Shown piece by piece: positions 51,677-60,530 of a stretch of DNA of 64,000 nucleotides. The stretch's first letter is position 1. Each line of letters starts with the position of its first letter. The stretch spans positions 151,481 through 215,480 of the forward strand of contig NZ_JACYWE010000007.1 in the NCBI RefSeq assembly GCF_014841105.1, in the 5' to 3' direction. The translations under genes were made by a program, and so were the position numbers. The notes under the pieces are model-generated. The model saw nothing but the letters and a program-made list of their open reading frames with translations, searched no databases and had not been told where the DNA came from. The stretch comes from Lolliginicoccus lacisalsi (GTDB lineage: Bacteria > Actinomycetota > Actinomycetes > Mycobacteriales > Mycobacteriaceae).

Positions 51677-52381
51677 CTAGAGGTTTCGGGCGGTATCGGC
51701 AGCGAAACGGGTGGATTTCACCACGCCCTTGGCGAAGACCAGGTTGCCACCGGCGCCGATCGCTGCCCCGATCCCGAAAGGAGCGACTCTACCGATGACA
51801 AGGATTCCCTGGCGTGTGCCGTAGCGGGTGACGAAGTTGTAGCCAAGCACGCGGTTGATCGAACGAATCGTTGTCAGCGGTACCGAATTGGTGAGCAGCT
51901 TTCCCAGGTGAGCGCCCGTCCGTCCCGCTGCTTTGGAAGCGAAGACCGATCCGCTTCCGCCTGCCAACACGGTGAGCACGACGGCCTTCTGGTGCTCGAG
52001 GTCGTCAAGCTCAATGCCATGCACGCGAAGCACCGCCAGGACGTGCGCCGCTGAGGCCGTCATGAACCAGCTGGTATCCCCGGCCGTCATGGCCAGCGCA
52101 GCGGCCGTGCCGACTCCTGGGACTGCCGCAGCGCCGCCGGTAGCTGCACCGCTGGCTGTTACCGCGGACATGAACGTGGTCTCCAGCTTCTTCACCAACT
52201 GATCAGCACTGGCCTCGGGGTGCTTGGCCCGCAGGCGCTCGACTCGCTTGAGCATGAGCGAATCGGCAGCAGCGATGGCCTTGTCGAGCAGTGCCAGCGA
52301 CTTGCTGGCGTTCTCCTCGGCCGTATCCTCCGCGCCGACATTGTCCGTATCAGCGGGACCGGTTTGCTGCGGATCATCCAT
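51677..52381 (-). CDS. EcsC-like protein
   Basis: 234 residues from ATG 52381, chosen because GAAAGGGA lies at the right distance; ATG 52387 is in frame. An acidic N-terminus, a helix with HPEASADQLVKKLETTFM, then a long Gly/Ala-rich amphipathic part (ASGAATGGAAAVPGVGTAAA). This resembles EcsC family proteins, some of which associate with membranes. Function unknown. The gene is bracketed by the two copies of palindrome family 2. Confidence 0.7.
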   Translation of the reverse strand: MDDPQQTGPADTDNVGAEDTAEENASKSLALLDKAIAAADSLMLKRVERLRAKHPEASADQLVKKLETTFMSAVTASGAATGGAAAVPGVGTAAALAMTAGDTSWFMTASAAHVLAVLRVHGIELDDLEHQKAVVLTVLAGGSGSVFASKAAGRTGAHLGKLLTNSVPLTTIRSINRVLGYNFVTRYGTRQGILVIGRVAPFGIGAAIGAGGNLVFAKGVVKSTRFAADTARNL

Positions 52382-52597
52382 GAACATTCCCTTTCGAAGC
52401 TGGATACGGTGCATTCTCATGCCCTCGCCGATCACGTAGGCGCTTGACCGCAATGGATGGAGCCCCGCGCGACCATCCTGTTGCCATCGCTACTCGTGAC
52501 GAAGATACGTGACTCCGCAAGCTTTGACCTGCCGGTGCTCGGGGATCCGTGTGGCGAGGTCGAAGGCATTCCCGCCTCGCCAAGGCGCCCCGCCCCA

Positions 52598-52642
52598 CCA
52601 GTGGAAAATTCTCCTGGTTGAGGTGGGCAAAGTTTCCACTCG
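52598..52642 (+). repeat. Palindromic repeat family 2, copy 2
   Basis: Arms AGTGGAAA (52600-52607) and TTTCCACT (52633-52640) with GGTTGAGG in the loop, aligned base for base with copy 1 except for a few substitutions. One upstream GGCGCCCCGCCCCACCAG unit recalls the tandem array at copy 1. Confidence 0.8.
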
Positions 52643-52660
52643 CGGGGCAGTCGGGGCCCA

Positions 52661-52692
52661 CACGCCCGCACGCCCGCACGCCCGCACGCTCG
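52661..52692 (+). repeat. 8-base microsatellite
   Basis: CACGCCCG repeated three times, then a variant unit (CACGCTCG). It lies in the 361-base gap 52382-52742, which otherwise holds only palindrome copy 2 and no supported gene. Confidence 0.8.
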
Positions 52693-52742
52693 CGCGCCCG
52701 CACGCACGCGCCCCCCGCGACCCCCAGCCCCCGCGAAGCCCC

Positions 52743-53531
52743 TCACCCCGTGATCTGGTCGACGAGCCGGGTGACGAGGGCGAGCATCTCGGTGAGCGAG
52801 ATCATGGCGAGGCGCTCGCGGGCGCGGTCGGTGACGCCGTGGAGGATGAGCTCGCCCGGGCCGGTGTCGATGCTGGTGAGCCGGAGGCCGTGGGGCAGGT
52901 CGGGGACGGTGACGGCGAAGGGCCGGATGCGGTGCGCGATGGGCAGGCTGCGTTGCCAGAGGTGGATGCCGACGGGGTCGAGGTAGATGACGGATTCGCC
53001 GGCGGTGGCGCGGAGCTCGATGTGGCCGAGCAGGGGGTGGCGGGCCCATCGGGCGTGGATGCGGCCGCGGTCGGTGATGGCGACATCGATGTCGGGGGCG
53101 ACCTGCTTGACCCAGTGGTGCACCGCCGTGCTGGTGACGGTGAGGCGGAGGTCGACGCGTCCGGCGACGAGGTAGGGGGCTGGCAGCGAGCGGAGCCTGA
53201 CGTCGCGGCAGATCACTTGCACCTGGTGGAGGGTGGTGGATTGCCATCGGACATGGTTGGCGGTGACGCGGAGCTCGCTGAGCGCGCCGGTGGCGAGATC
53301 AAGCGTGCGGAGGTTGCTGCTGATCTCGACGGGGGTGAAGGAGACGTCGGTGTTGCCGGTGCGGAGGGTGAGGCGCCTGCCGACGAGCCGGTCGGTGGCG
53401 ATGCGCACGATGAGCTCGAGGAGTTGCCCGGGGGTGGTGGGCACGGGTGGGCGCAGTGACTTGCCGAGCGCGAGCAGTCGCTCCATCTCTCGCTTCGGCA
53501 GCCATTCGCCGAAGAGTCGCGGACCGCTCAT
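52743..53531 (-). CDS. DUF2993 (LmeA-like) protein
   Basis: 262 residues from ATG 53531. Beta-rich protein with the DUF2993 pattern (GRRLTLRTGNTDVSFTPVEI, LHQVQVICRDVRLRSLPAPY, GHIELRATAGESVIYL). LmeA, a periplasmic member in mycobacteria, assists mannan elongation of lipomannan, but this copy lacks a clear signal peptide and is more likely cytoplasmic. Function unknown. Confidence 0.75.
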   Translation of the reverse strand: MSGPRLFGEWLPKREMERLLALGKSLRPPVPTTPGQLLELIVRIATDRLVGRRLTLRTGNTDVSFTPVEISSNLRTLDLATGALSELRVTANHVRWQSTTLHQVQVICRDVRLRSLPAPYLVAGRVDLRLTVTSTAVHHWVKQVAPDIDVAITDRGRIHARWARHPLLGHIELRATAGESVIYLDPVGIHLWQRSLPIAHRIRPFAVTVPDLPHGLRLTSIDTGPGELILHGVTDRARERLAMISLTEMLALVTRLVDQITG

Positions 53532-53548
53532 GGCTTAAGTATGGCGGT

Positions 53549-53950
53549 TCAGGTGGCGGTGCTCGCGGGGGGCCGCTGGTCGCGGCGCAGGGGATGGTCG
53601 CTGGGGATCTCGACGAGCACGATGGGCGTGCCGTCGGGGTCGGTGGTCCACATCTCGATGAGGCCCCACGGTTCGGTGCGGGCTTCGCGTGTGATCTCGG
53701 CGCCGCGCTCCTCGAGCTGCCGGGTGGTGTCGGTCAGCGACCGGACCTGGAGCCAAAGGGCACCGCCGAATGTTCCCGCACTGGCGTCGTGCCCGTGGGC
53801 GGCGATCTCGATGAGGCTTTGTCCGGCGAAGAGGACGGTGCCGCCGGGGTACTCGCGGTAGGTGGCTAGCCCCAGGACGTCCTGGTAGAACCGCAGCGTG
53901 GCGGCAGGGTCGCGGGGTCGCAGGATGATGCGGCTGCTCAGGATGTCCAT
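53549..53950 (-). CDS. VOC (glyoxalase/bleomycin-resistance) family protein
   Basis: 133 residues. Two beta-alpha-beta-beta-beta modules: SRIILRPRDPAATLRFYQDVLGL and VRSLTDTTRQLEERGAEI; conserved DPDGTPIVLVEIP end. Possible metal ligands are Glu in LIEIA and Glu in LVEIP. 47 bases downstream of menB. Substrate unknown. Confidence 0.87.
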   Translation of the reverse strand: MDILSSRIILRPRDPAATLRFYQDVLGLATYREYPGGTVLFAGQSLIEIAAHGHDASAGTFGGALWLQVRSLTDTTRQLEERGAEITREARTEPWGLIEMWTTDPDGTPIVLVEIPSDHPLRRDQRPPASTAT

Positions 53951-53997
53951 GGGGCCAGCCTCCTCGTGCTCGCAGGAAATCGGGGTCAGCTAGGGCG

Positions 53998-54915
53998 TCA
54001 GTAGTACCAGGGGAACGGGGACCAGTCGGGCGCCCGCTTCTCGAGGAAAGCGTCGCGTCCTTCGACTGCTTCGTCGGTCATATAGCCGAGGCGGGTGGTC
54101 TCGCCGGCGAAGATCTGCTGGCCGACGAGGCCGTCGTCGACGGCGTTGAACGCGAACTTGAGCATCCGGATGGCGGTGGGGGACTTGCCGAGGATCTCGC
54201 CGGCCCATTCGAGGGCGGTGTCCTCGAGCTGGTCGTGGTCGATGACGGCGTTGACGGCGCCCATGCGGTGCATCTCGTCGGCGGTGTAGGCGCGGCCGAG
54301 GAAGAAGATCTCGCGGGCGTTCTTCTGGCCGGTCTGGCGGGCGAGGTAGGCGGATCCGTAGCCGGCGTCGAAGCTGCCGACGTCGGCGTCGGTCTGCTTG
54401 AACCGGGCGTGCTCGCGGCTAGCGAGGGTGAGGTCGCAGACGACGTGGAGGCTGTGCCCGCCGCCCGCGGCCCAACCGTTGACGAGGCAGATGACGACCT
54501 TGGGCATGAAGCGGATGAGGCGTTGCACCTCGAGGATGTGGAGGCGTCCGGCGCGGGCCTTGTCGACGGTATCGGCGGTGTCGCCGCTGGCGTACTGGTA
54601 ACCGGTGCGGCCGCGGATGCGCTGGTCGCCGCCGGAGCAGAAGGCCCAGCCGCCGTCCTTGGCGCTGGGGCCGTTGCCGGTGAGCAGGACGACGCCGACG
54701 TCGCCGGACATGCGGGCATGGTCGAGGACGCGGTACAGCTCGTCGACGGTGTGCGGGCGGAACGCGTTGCGTACTTCGGGGCGGTCGAACGCGACGCGGA
54801 CCACGCCCTGGCGGGCTCCATCGCGGACGTGCCGGTGGTAGGTGATGTCGGTCAGGTCGTCGAATCCGGGCACGGGTTCCCATAGCGCTTCGTTGAACGT
54901 CACGGTCCCGAGCAT
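53998..54915 (-). CDS. menB: 1,4-dihydroxy-2-naphthoyl-CoA synthase
   Basis: 305 residues from ATG 54915. Crotonase-fold enzyme that cyclises OSB-CoA. GGWAFCSGGDQRIRGRTGYQ, oxyanion-hole GWAAGGGHSLHVVCDLTLAS, and the catalytic Asp/Ser region TDADVGSFDAGYGSAYLARQ are intact; the C-terminus ends WSPFPWYY as in mycobacterial MenB. Works after MenE. Confidence 0.97.
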   Translation of the reverse strand: MLGTVTFNEALWEPVPGFDDLTDITYHRHVRDGARQGVVRVAFDRPEVRNAFRPHTVDELYRVLDHARMSGDVGVVLLTGNGPSAKDGGWAFCSGGDQRIRGRTGYQYASGDTADTVDKARAGRLHILEVQRLIRFMPKVVICLVNGWAAGGGHSLHVVCDLTLASREHARFKQTDADVGSFDAGYGSAYLARQTGQKNAREIFFLGRAYTADEMHRMGAVNAVIDHDQLEDTALEWAGEILGKSPTAIRMLKFAFNAVDDGLVGQQIFAGETTRLGYMTDEAVEGRDAFLEKRAPDWSPFPWYY

Positions 54916-54973
54916 AGGCGGTGGGATGCATACTGGGGTGGGAGTGCCCCCGGCGACGGTGAGGACTGGTCCG

Positions 54974-56602
54974 ATGGCTTATGTCATTACGCGATCCTGC
55001 TGCAATGATGCCTCGTGCGTGCCGGCGTGCCCGGTCGATTGCATCCATCCGGCGCTGTCGGACCCCTTGTTCGCCACCGCCGAGATGCTGTATATCGAGC
55101 CGGATGCGTGCATTGATTGCGGCGCGTGCGTGGATGAGTGCCCGGTCTCGGCGATCTTCCCGGAGGATTCGCTGCCGGTGGAGCAGGAGCCGTTCATCGA
55201 CATCAATGCCGCGTACTTCGACCGGCATCCCTATGGCGCGGCGCCGACGACACCGGAGCGCCCGCCCGCGCTGCGATTCGCACAGGGGCCCTTGCGCGTC
55301 GCGATCGTCGGAACAGGGCCGGCGGGGCTGTACCTGGCCGAGCAGTTGCTCGGCCTCGGCGGGGTGGAGGTGGAGCTGTTCGATCGGTTGCCCACTCCGT
55401 TCGGCTTGATGCGCGCGGGCATCGCGCCCGATCACGCCGATACGCAGCGCATCGTGGAGTTGTTCGCGCCACTGCTGGGCAAGCCCGCGCTGGGCCTGCA
55501 TCTCGCTGTGGAGGTCGGCAACCATCTGGCGCACGAGGATCTGCTCGAGCACCATCACGCCGTGGTGTACGCGGTGGGCGCGGGCTCGCCGCGGCAGCTC
55601 GGCATCGAGGGGGAGGGGTTGCCGGGCAGCGTGGCAGCCACCGACTTCGTGGCCTGGTACAACGGGCACCCCGATCACTCGGGCGACCAATTCCGGCTGG
55701 CGGGGGACACCGCGGTCGTCATTGGCACCGGGAACGTCGCTCTCGATGTCGCTCGCATCCTCGCGATCAGCCCCGGAGCGCTCGACGGCACCGATATCGC
55801 CGATCACGCGCTCGAGGCGCTGCACAGCAGCAGCATCCGCGAGGTCCTGGTACTGGGGCGCCGTGGCCTGCTGGATTCCACCTTCACGCTGCCCGAGCTG
55901 GTCGGCATGGGCAGTATCCCCGGGGCATCGGTGCTCATCGATCAGGCGGACACCGAGGTGGACGACGCGACGGGCGAGTGGCTGCGGCGAGAGGCCGAGC
56001 CGGAGGTGGCGCAGAAGCTCGCCGTGGCCCGCAAGCACGCGCAGCGGCAACCATCCCCGGGCGATCGCACCGTTCGTTTCCAGTACCACACCACGCCGCT
56101 GCGGATCCTCGGCGACGACCATGTGACTGGTATCGAGGTGCGCGAGCACCGGCCTGGTGAGGCCCCGCGCGACCGCATCATCGATGCATCACTGGTGCTG
56201 CGTGCTGTGGGGTATCAGCCCGGACCGCCACCGGGCCTGCCCGTCGAGGGCAGCACCGGATTGGCCGCGCACGAGCATGGTCGCGTGGCCGCGATGAGCG
56301 GCACCTACGTGGTGGGCTGGGCGAAGCGTGGTCCGCGCGGGCCGCTGGGATACAACCGTGCCGATGCCATCGATACCATGCGCTCGATCGTCGCGGATGC
56401 GAGCTCGGGGGTGCTCGATAGGCCGATCGGGGGGAGGGAGCAGCTTGGCCGACTGCTCGCGGATCGCCGGCCCGGAGCGATCGGGCTGGCTGGCTGGCGG
56501 GCTATCGACGATGCGGAGAAGACTGGCGGCCGGGGGACCGGGCGGTCCCGCAGCAAGATCACTACCTGGGACGCGCTGCGCGAGGCCGCCCGCGCGCGCT
56601 AA
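54974..56602 (+). CDS. fprB: Ferredoxin/ferredoxin-NADP reductase (FprB type)
   Basis: 542 residues. An N-terminal ferredoxin domain with two cluster motifs (CCNDASCVPACPVDCIHP and CIDCGACVDECP, about residues 9-60) is fused to an adrenodoxin-reductase-like flavoenzyme: FAD-binding VAIVGTGPAGLYLAEQLLG and NADP-binding VVIGTGNVALDVARIL, then WAKRGPRGPLGYNRADA. Matches the layout of M. tuberculosis FprB (Rv0886). It supplies reduced ferredoxin, partner unknown. Lodged between menB and menC; menC begins at its stop. Confidence 0.93.
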   Translation: MAYVITRSCCNDASCVPACPVDCIHPALSDPLFATAEMLYIEPDACIDCGACVDECPVSAIFPEDSLPVEQEPFIDINAAYFDRHPYGAAPTTPERPPALRFAQGPLRVAIVGTGPAGLYLAEQLLGLGGVEVELFDRLPTPFGLMRAGIAPDHADTQRIVELFAPLLGKPALGLHLAVEVGNHLAHEDLLEHHHAVVYAVGAGSPRQLGIEGEGLPGSVAATDFVAWYNGHPDHSGDQFRLAGDTAVVIGTGNVALDVARILAISPGALDGTDIADHALEALHSSSIREVLVLGRRGLLDSTFTLPELVGMGSIPGASVLIDQADTEVDDATGEWLRREAEPEVAQKLAVARKHAQRQPSPGDRTVRFQYHTTPLRILGDDHVTGIEVREHRPGEAPRDRIIDASLVLRAVGYQPGPPPGLPVEGSTGLAAHEHGRVAAMSGTYVVGWAKRGPRGPLGYNRADAIDTMRSIVADASSGVLDRPIGGREQLGRLLADRRPGAIGLAGWRAIDDAEKTGGRGTGRSRSKITTWDALREAARAR

Positions 56603-56645
56603 TGGACGCCGCCTCCAAATACCGTCGCCTCCACGAACCGCCGCC

Positions 56646-56651
56646 TACAGT
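56646..56651 (+). promoter_or_regulatory. -10 box for menC
   Basis: TACAGT (TANNNT), 7 bases before ATG 56659. It supports that ATG over the upstream ATG at 56602. Confidence 0.5.
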
Positions 56652-56658
56652 GGCGGGC

Positions 56659-57651
56659 ATGGACGCACCTGCCTTGCCTGGACTCGACGAGCTTCGTGGC
56701 AGCGCGCGCGTGGTGTCGCTCCCGCTGCGGGTGCGCTTCCGCGGCATCGAGCATCGCGAGGCGCTGCTCATCGAGGGCCCGCACGGCTGGGGCGAGTTCG
56801 CCCCGTTCCCCGAGTACGCGGACGACGAGGCCGCGACCTGGTTGTCCGCAGCCATCGCCGCGGCCTGGCAGCCACCGCCGAGCGCGCTGCGCTCCGCCAT
56901 CCCCGTCAACGCCACCATTCCCGCGGTGCCCGCCGCCGATGTGCCTGCGGTGCTCGCTCGGTTCCCCGGAGCCGCCACCGCCAAAGTAAAGGTCGCCGAG
57001 CGTGGCCAGGTCCTCGCTGATGACCTCGCCCGTGTCGCGGCGGTGCGCGAGCTCGTGCCCACCGTCCGCATCGACGCGAACGGAGCGTGGACGGTCGAGG
57101 AGGCCACGGCCGCGATCGAGCAGTTCGGCGGGCTCGAGTACGCCGAGCAGCCCTGCCGCACGGTCGAGGAGCTCGCGACCCTGCGTGGCCGCGTGGACGT
57201 GCCCATCGCGGCCGACGAGAGCATCCGCCGCGCCTCCGATCCGCTGCGGGTCGCCCGGCTGCGGGCCGCCGACATCGCCGTCATCAAGGTCTCGCCGCTT
57301 GGTGGCCCCGCCCGGGTCCTCGGCATCGCGGAGCAGCTAGCCGCGGCCGGGATGCGCGTGGTGGTCTCCAGTGCCATCGACACAGCCGTGGGCATCGGTA
57401 CCGGTCTCGCGACCGCGGCGGCGCTGCCCGAGCTGCCTCATGCATGCGGCCTGGCCACCTCCCGCTTGCTTCTCGACGATGTCGCCGAGCCGCCCGCCTG
57501 GAACGCCGGCACCATGCGGGCCGAGCGGCCCGTCCCGGAACCTGCCGCGCTGCAGCGCCTCGCGGCCACCCCCGAGCGGCAGCAGTGGTGGCTGGAGCGC
57601 CTCGACCGGTGCCATCGCATCCTTGCCGAGCGACCGGCAGCTGCCGTGTAG
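56659..57651 (+). CDS. menC: o-succinylbenzoate synthase
   Basis: 330 residues from ATG 56659 (ATG 56602, overlapping the fprB stop, would give 349). Enolase-superfamily dehydratase. Catalytic Lys pair in TAKVKVAERG, metal ligands in RIDANGAWTVEEA, EYAEQPC and AADESIRRA, and the second Lys in VIKVSPLGG. Stops 4 bases from the convergent flavin reductase gene. Confidence 0.95.
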   Translation: MDAPALPGLDELRGSARVVSLPLRVRFRGIEHREALLIEGPHGWGEFAPFPEYADDEAATWLSAAIAAAWQPPPSALRSAIPVNATIPAVPAADVPAVLARFPGAATAKVKVAERGQVLADDLARVAAVRELVPTVRIDANGAWTVEEATAAIEQFGGLEYAEQPCRTVEELATLRGRVDVPIAADESIRRASDPLRVARLRAADIAVIKVSPLGGPARVLGIAEQLAAAGMRVVVSSAIDTAVGIGTGLATAAALPELPHACGLATSRLLLDDVAEPPAWNAGTMRAERPVPEPAALQRLAATPERQQWWLERLDRCHRILAERPAAAV

Positions 57652-57655
57652 CCGT

Positions 57656-58267
57656 CTAGCCCGCTGCTGGCGGGGCTGGCCGCGGCACCTCGCGCGTATC
57701 CATCCCCACGCCCCACTCGGTGCCCCCGAGTCGGCTCAGCGGGGCGAGCGCCTGGCTCGCTGGCAAGCCGTCCTCATCGAGGGCCCGGCTGTTCACGGTG
57801 ACGAACACCACCCGGCCGAGCACGAGGTAGGAATCACCGATCTCGATGATGCGCTCGCGCACGCACTCGACGCTGACGGGCGCGTGCAGCACCCGCGGCG
57901 GGGCGACGCGCACGCTGGGCTCGAGGGCGATATCGAGCTTGTCGAACTCGCTCTCGCCTGCGCCGAACGCGGCCGCGCTGGCATTGACCTGATCAAGCAT
58001 CGGCTGCGAGGCGAGGTTGACCACGAACTCGCCCGTCTCGGCGACGTTGCGGACGCTGTCCTTGTGGCCGACCGAGCAGAACTGCACGATCGGCGGCCGC
58101 GTGCTCGCGATGGTGAAGAAGCTGTAGGGCGCCAGGTTGTCCACCCCGGCCGCGGACCGGGTCGAGACCCAGGCGATGGGCCGCGGCACCACGGTGGCGG
58201 TCAGCAGCTGGTATACCCGGTCGGGATCCATCAGGACCGGGTCGAAATGTGTGCGCACGCCTGCCAT
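57656..58267 (-). CDS. Flavin reductase family protein
   Basis: 203 residues from ATG 58267. FMN-binding split-barrel: PRPIAWVSTRSAAGVDNLAPY, FFTIASTRPPIVQFCSVGHKDSV cut by typical turns, NVAETGEFVVNLASQ and IGDSYLVLGRVVFVTV. Resembles proteins related to flavoredoxin/SnaC that reduce FMN with NADH or bind it tightly. Role unknown; lies between menC and menD. Confidence 0.88.
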   Translation of the reverse strand: MAGVRTHFDPVLMDPDRVYQLLTATVVPRPIAWVSTRSAAGVDNLAPYSFFTIASTRPPIVQFCSVGHKDSVRNVAETGEFVVNLASQPMLDQVNASAAAFGAGESEFDKLDIALEPSVRVAPPRVLHAPVSVECVRERIIEIGDSYLVLGRVVFVTVNSRALDEDGLPASQALAPLSRLGGTEWGVGMDTREVPRPAPPAAG

Positions 58268-58360
58268 CGTCGCACCATCGGCCGACCATGTCAGCCGGGG
58301 CGGGTGGCCAAGCAGTCCCGGGAGGCCGCGCGGCGCCCCGAAATCTGACACCCTGGAGGC

Positions 58361-59989
58361 GTGAACCCGTCCACTGCCCAGGCCAGTGCTGTCGTCGATG
58401 AGCTCGCCCGCGGCGGCGTGCGCGACGTCGTGCTGTGCCCAGGATCCCGCAACGCGCCCCTGGCCTTCGCGCTCCACGCTGCCGAGACCGCGGGCCGCAT
58501 CAGGCTGCACGTCCGCATCGATGAGCGCACCGCCGGCTTCCTCGCCATCGGCCTGTCGCTGGGCTCCGGTCGACCGGTGCCGGTGGTGATGACCTCCGGT
58601 ACTGCCGTGGCGAACCTCACGCCCGCGGTGTTCGAGGCCAACTACGCGCGCGTGCCGATGATCGTGCTGAGCGCGAACCGGCCCTACGAGATGCTCGGCA
58701 CCGGCGCCAACCAGACCGTGGAGCAGCTGGGGATGTTCAACGAGCAGGTGCGCGCGTGCATCAGCCTGGGCATCGCCGAGGAGGACCGGGACCAGAACAG
58801 CCAGTGGCGCTCGGCGGTCTGCCGGGTGCTCGCCGCCGCGCGCGGCGATCGAACGGGCAACGCGGGACCGGTGCAGTTCGATCTGCCGCTGCGCGAGCCG
58901 CTGGTGCCGGAGATCGATGGGGGCACGGTGCCGCCCGGGCGACCTGACGGAGCGCCGTGGACCAGCACTCCGCGGGCCCACCTCGATGTGCCGCTGCCGA
59001 TCGACGTGTCCCTCGACACCATCGTCGTGGCGGGGCACGGCTCGGGCGAGCATCCGGAGCTCGAGGGGCTGCCCACGGTCACCGAGCCCACGGCGCGGCA
59101 TGTGCCGGGCGGGATCGCGGTGCATCCTTACGCGCTCGGGGAGTTGCATCCCCAGCAGGCCATCATCACGGGACGCCCGACCCTGCACCGCTCGGTGTCC
59201 CGGCTCCTCGCGGATCCGCGGGTCGCGGTGCACGCGCTCACGACGGGGCCGCGCTGGCCCGATGTGTCGGGCAACCTGACCGCGGCGGGCACCCGGGCGG
59301 CGCTCTCGGGCACGCCACGGCATGCTTTCCTCCAGCAATGCCTGGATCTCTCCGAGCGGGCACGCATCGCGATGCGGCGCGAGCTCGCGAACCATCCGAA
59401 GGCTACGGGCCTGCATGTGGCCGATGCGATCATCGCGGCGGCACGGCCGGGGGACCTGCTGGTGCTAGGCGCTTCCAACCCGGTGCGCGATGTCGCGCTC
59501 GCGGGCCCCGTGCCCGAGCAGGTCCGCGTGGTGTCCAATCGTGGCGTCGCCGGGATCGATGGCACCGTCTCCACCGCGATGGGGGCCGCGCTCGCGCATG
59601 GTGGCCGCGCCATCGCGCTGCTCGGCGACCTGACCTTCCTGCATGACAGCTCCGGCCTGCTGCTGGGCCCGCACGAGCCCCGGCCGGAGGATCTCACCAT
59701 CGTGGTCGCCAACGACGATGGCGGCGGGATCTTCGAGCTGCTCGAGCAGGGGGACCCGGTCTACGCGGGCGCGTTCGAGCGGATCTTCGGCACCCCGCAC
59801 GGGGTCAACGTCAAGGCTCTGTGCGAGGCATACAACATCCCCTACCAGCAGCCTGAGGTCGACCAACTCGCTGCAGTGCTTGCCGAGGGCGCGGCCGAGG
59901 CGGGGGGGGTGCGCATCGTGGAGGTCCGCACGGACCGGTCGGGGCTGCGGGAGCTGCATAGCGCGATCCGCGCGACCGTCGCACGCTAG
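58361..59989 (+). CDS. menD: SEPHCHC synthase
   Basis: 542 residues from GTG 58361. Thiamine-diphosphate enzyme that adds the succinic semialdehyde unit to isochorismate. N-terminal [15 protein letters not shown] with the catalytic Glu region [19 protein letters not shown], and the C-terminal ThDP/Mg site [15 protein letters not shown] ... [16 protein letters not shown]. Isochorismate synthase (menF) is not in the window. Confidence 0.96.
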   Translation: MNPSTAQASAVVDELARGGVRDVVLCPGSRNAPLAFALHAAETAGRIRLHVRIDERTAGFLAIGLSLGSGRPVPVVMTSGTAVANLTPAVFEANYARVPMIVLSANRPYEMLGTGANQTVEQLGMFNEQVRACISLGIAEEDRDQNSQWRSAVCRVLAAARGDRTGNAGPVQFDLPLREPLVPEIDGGTVPPGRPDGAPWTSTPRAHLDVPLPIDVSLDTIVVAGHGSGEHPELEGLPTVTEPTARHVPGGIAVHPYALGELHPQQAIITGRPTLHRSVSRLLADPRVAVHALTTGPRWPDVSGNLTAAGTRAALSGTPRHAFLQQCLDLSERARIAMRRELANHPKATGLHVADAIIAAARPGDLLVLGASNPVRDVALAGPVPEQVRVVSNRGVAGIDGTVSTAMGAALAHGGRAIALLGDLTFLHDSSGLLLGPHEPRPEDLTIVVANDDGGGIFELLEQGDPVYAGAFERIFGTPHGVNVKALCEAYNIPYQQPEVDQLAAVLAEGAAEAGGVRIVEVRTDRSGLRELHSAIRATVAR

Positions 59990-59993
59990 CGGA

Positions 59994-59999
59994 TACGCT
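59994..59999 (+). promoter_or_regulatory. -10 box for the DUF3592 gene
   Basis: TACGCT (TANNNT), 7 bases before GTG 60007; leaderless arrangement, overlapping the end of menD. Confidence 0.5.
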
Positions 60000-60006
60000 G
60001 CTCTTC

Positions 60007-60468
60007 GTGAGATATCGGATGCTGCGGCGGGCCAGGCGGGCAGTGCTCCTCCTGGCCGGGGGGATCACTCTGCTCGCGGCGATCCTCGTGGTCGGCGCTT
60101 GGCGCAACGATATGATCATCGAGTCGGACATGGGCGTCGCCACCGCGGAGGTCCTCTCGGCGGGGGTCCGGCGCTCGGCGGTCATCTTCAGCACTCCCGA
60201 CGGCGTGCTGCATAATCCCAGGCTGGGCGTGCTTTATCCGACGGACCTTGTGGTGGGCCAGCGCATCGAGGTGGAGTACGCGCGCACTGATCCTGACCTG
60301 GTCCGGGTGGCCGGGCGCGACGCCCGGGTCGCTGTCGTTCCGGCGCTGTCCATCGCGATCATCGCCTGGTTGATCGCGGCGCCGCCGCTCTGGTATATCC
60401 GGCGCGAGTTACAGCGATCTGAACAACTCGGGCACGAGGGGCGACGCGGCGCCGAGACCTTCAACTGA
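60007..60468 (+). CDS. DUF3592 membrane protein
   Basis: 153 residues from GTG 60007. N-terminal helix ([20 protein letters not shown]), an extracytoplasmic beta-rich domain ([40 protein letters not shown]), and a second helix ([19 protein letters not shown]). Matches Rv0556 between menD and the mannosyltransferase. Function unknown. Confidence 0.87.
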   Translation: MRYRMLRRARRAVLLLAGGITLLAAILVVGAWRNDMIIESDMGVATAEVLSAGVRRSAVIFSTPDGVLHNPRLGVLYPTDLVVGQRIEVEYARTDPDLVRVAGRDARVAVVPALSIAIIAWLIAAPPLWYIRRELQRSEQLGHEGRRGAETFN

Positions 60469-60530
60469 GGTTCTCTTGCTGGTCATGGCGCGCTTGGCTG
60501 GTCGCCGTTCACCTCGTTCACGCTTCAGCT

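Noticed and set aside
52661-52710. GC-rich CACGCCCG microsatellite as a regulatory element
   Set aside because: It lies upstream of no identifiable promoter box and is best explained as simple slippage.
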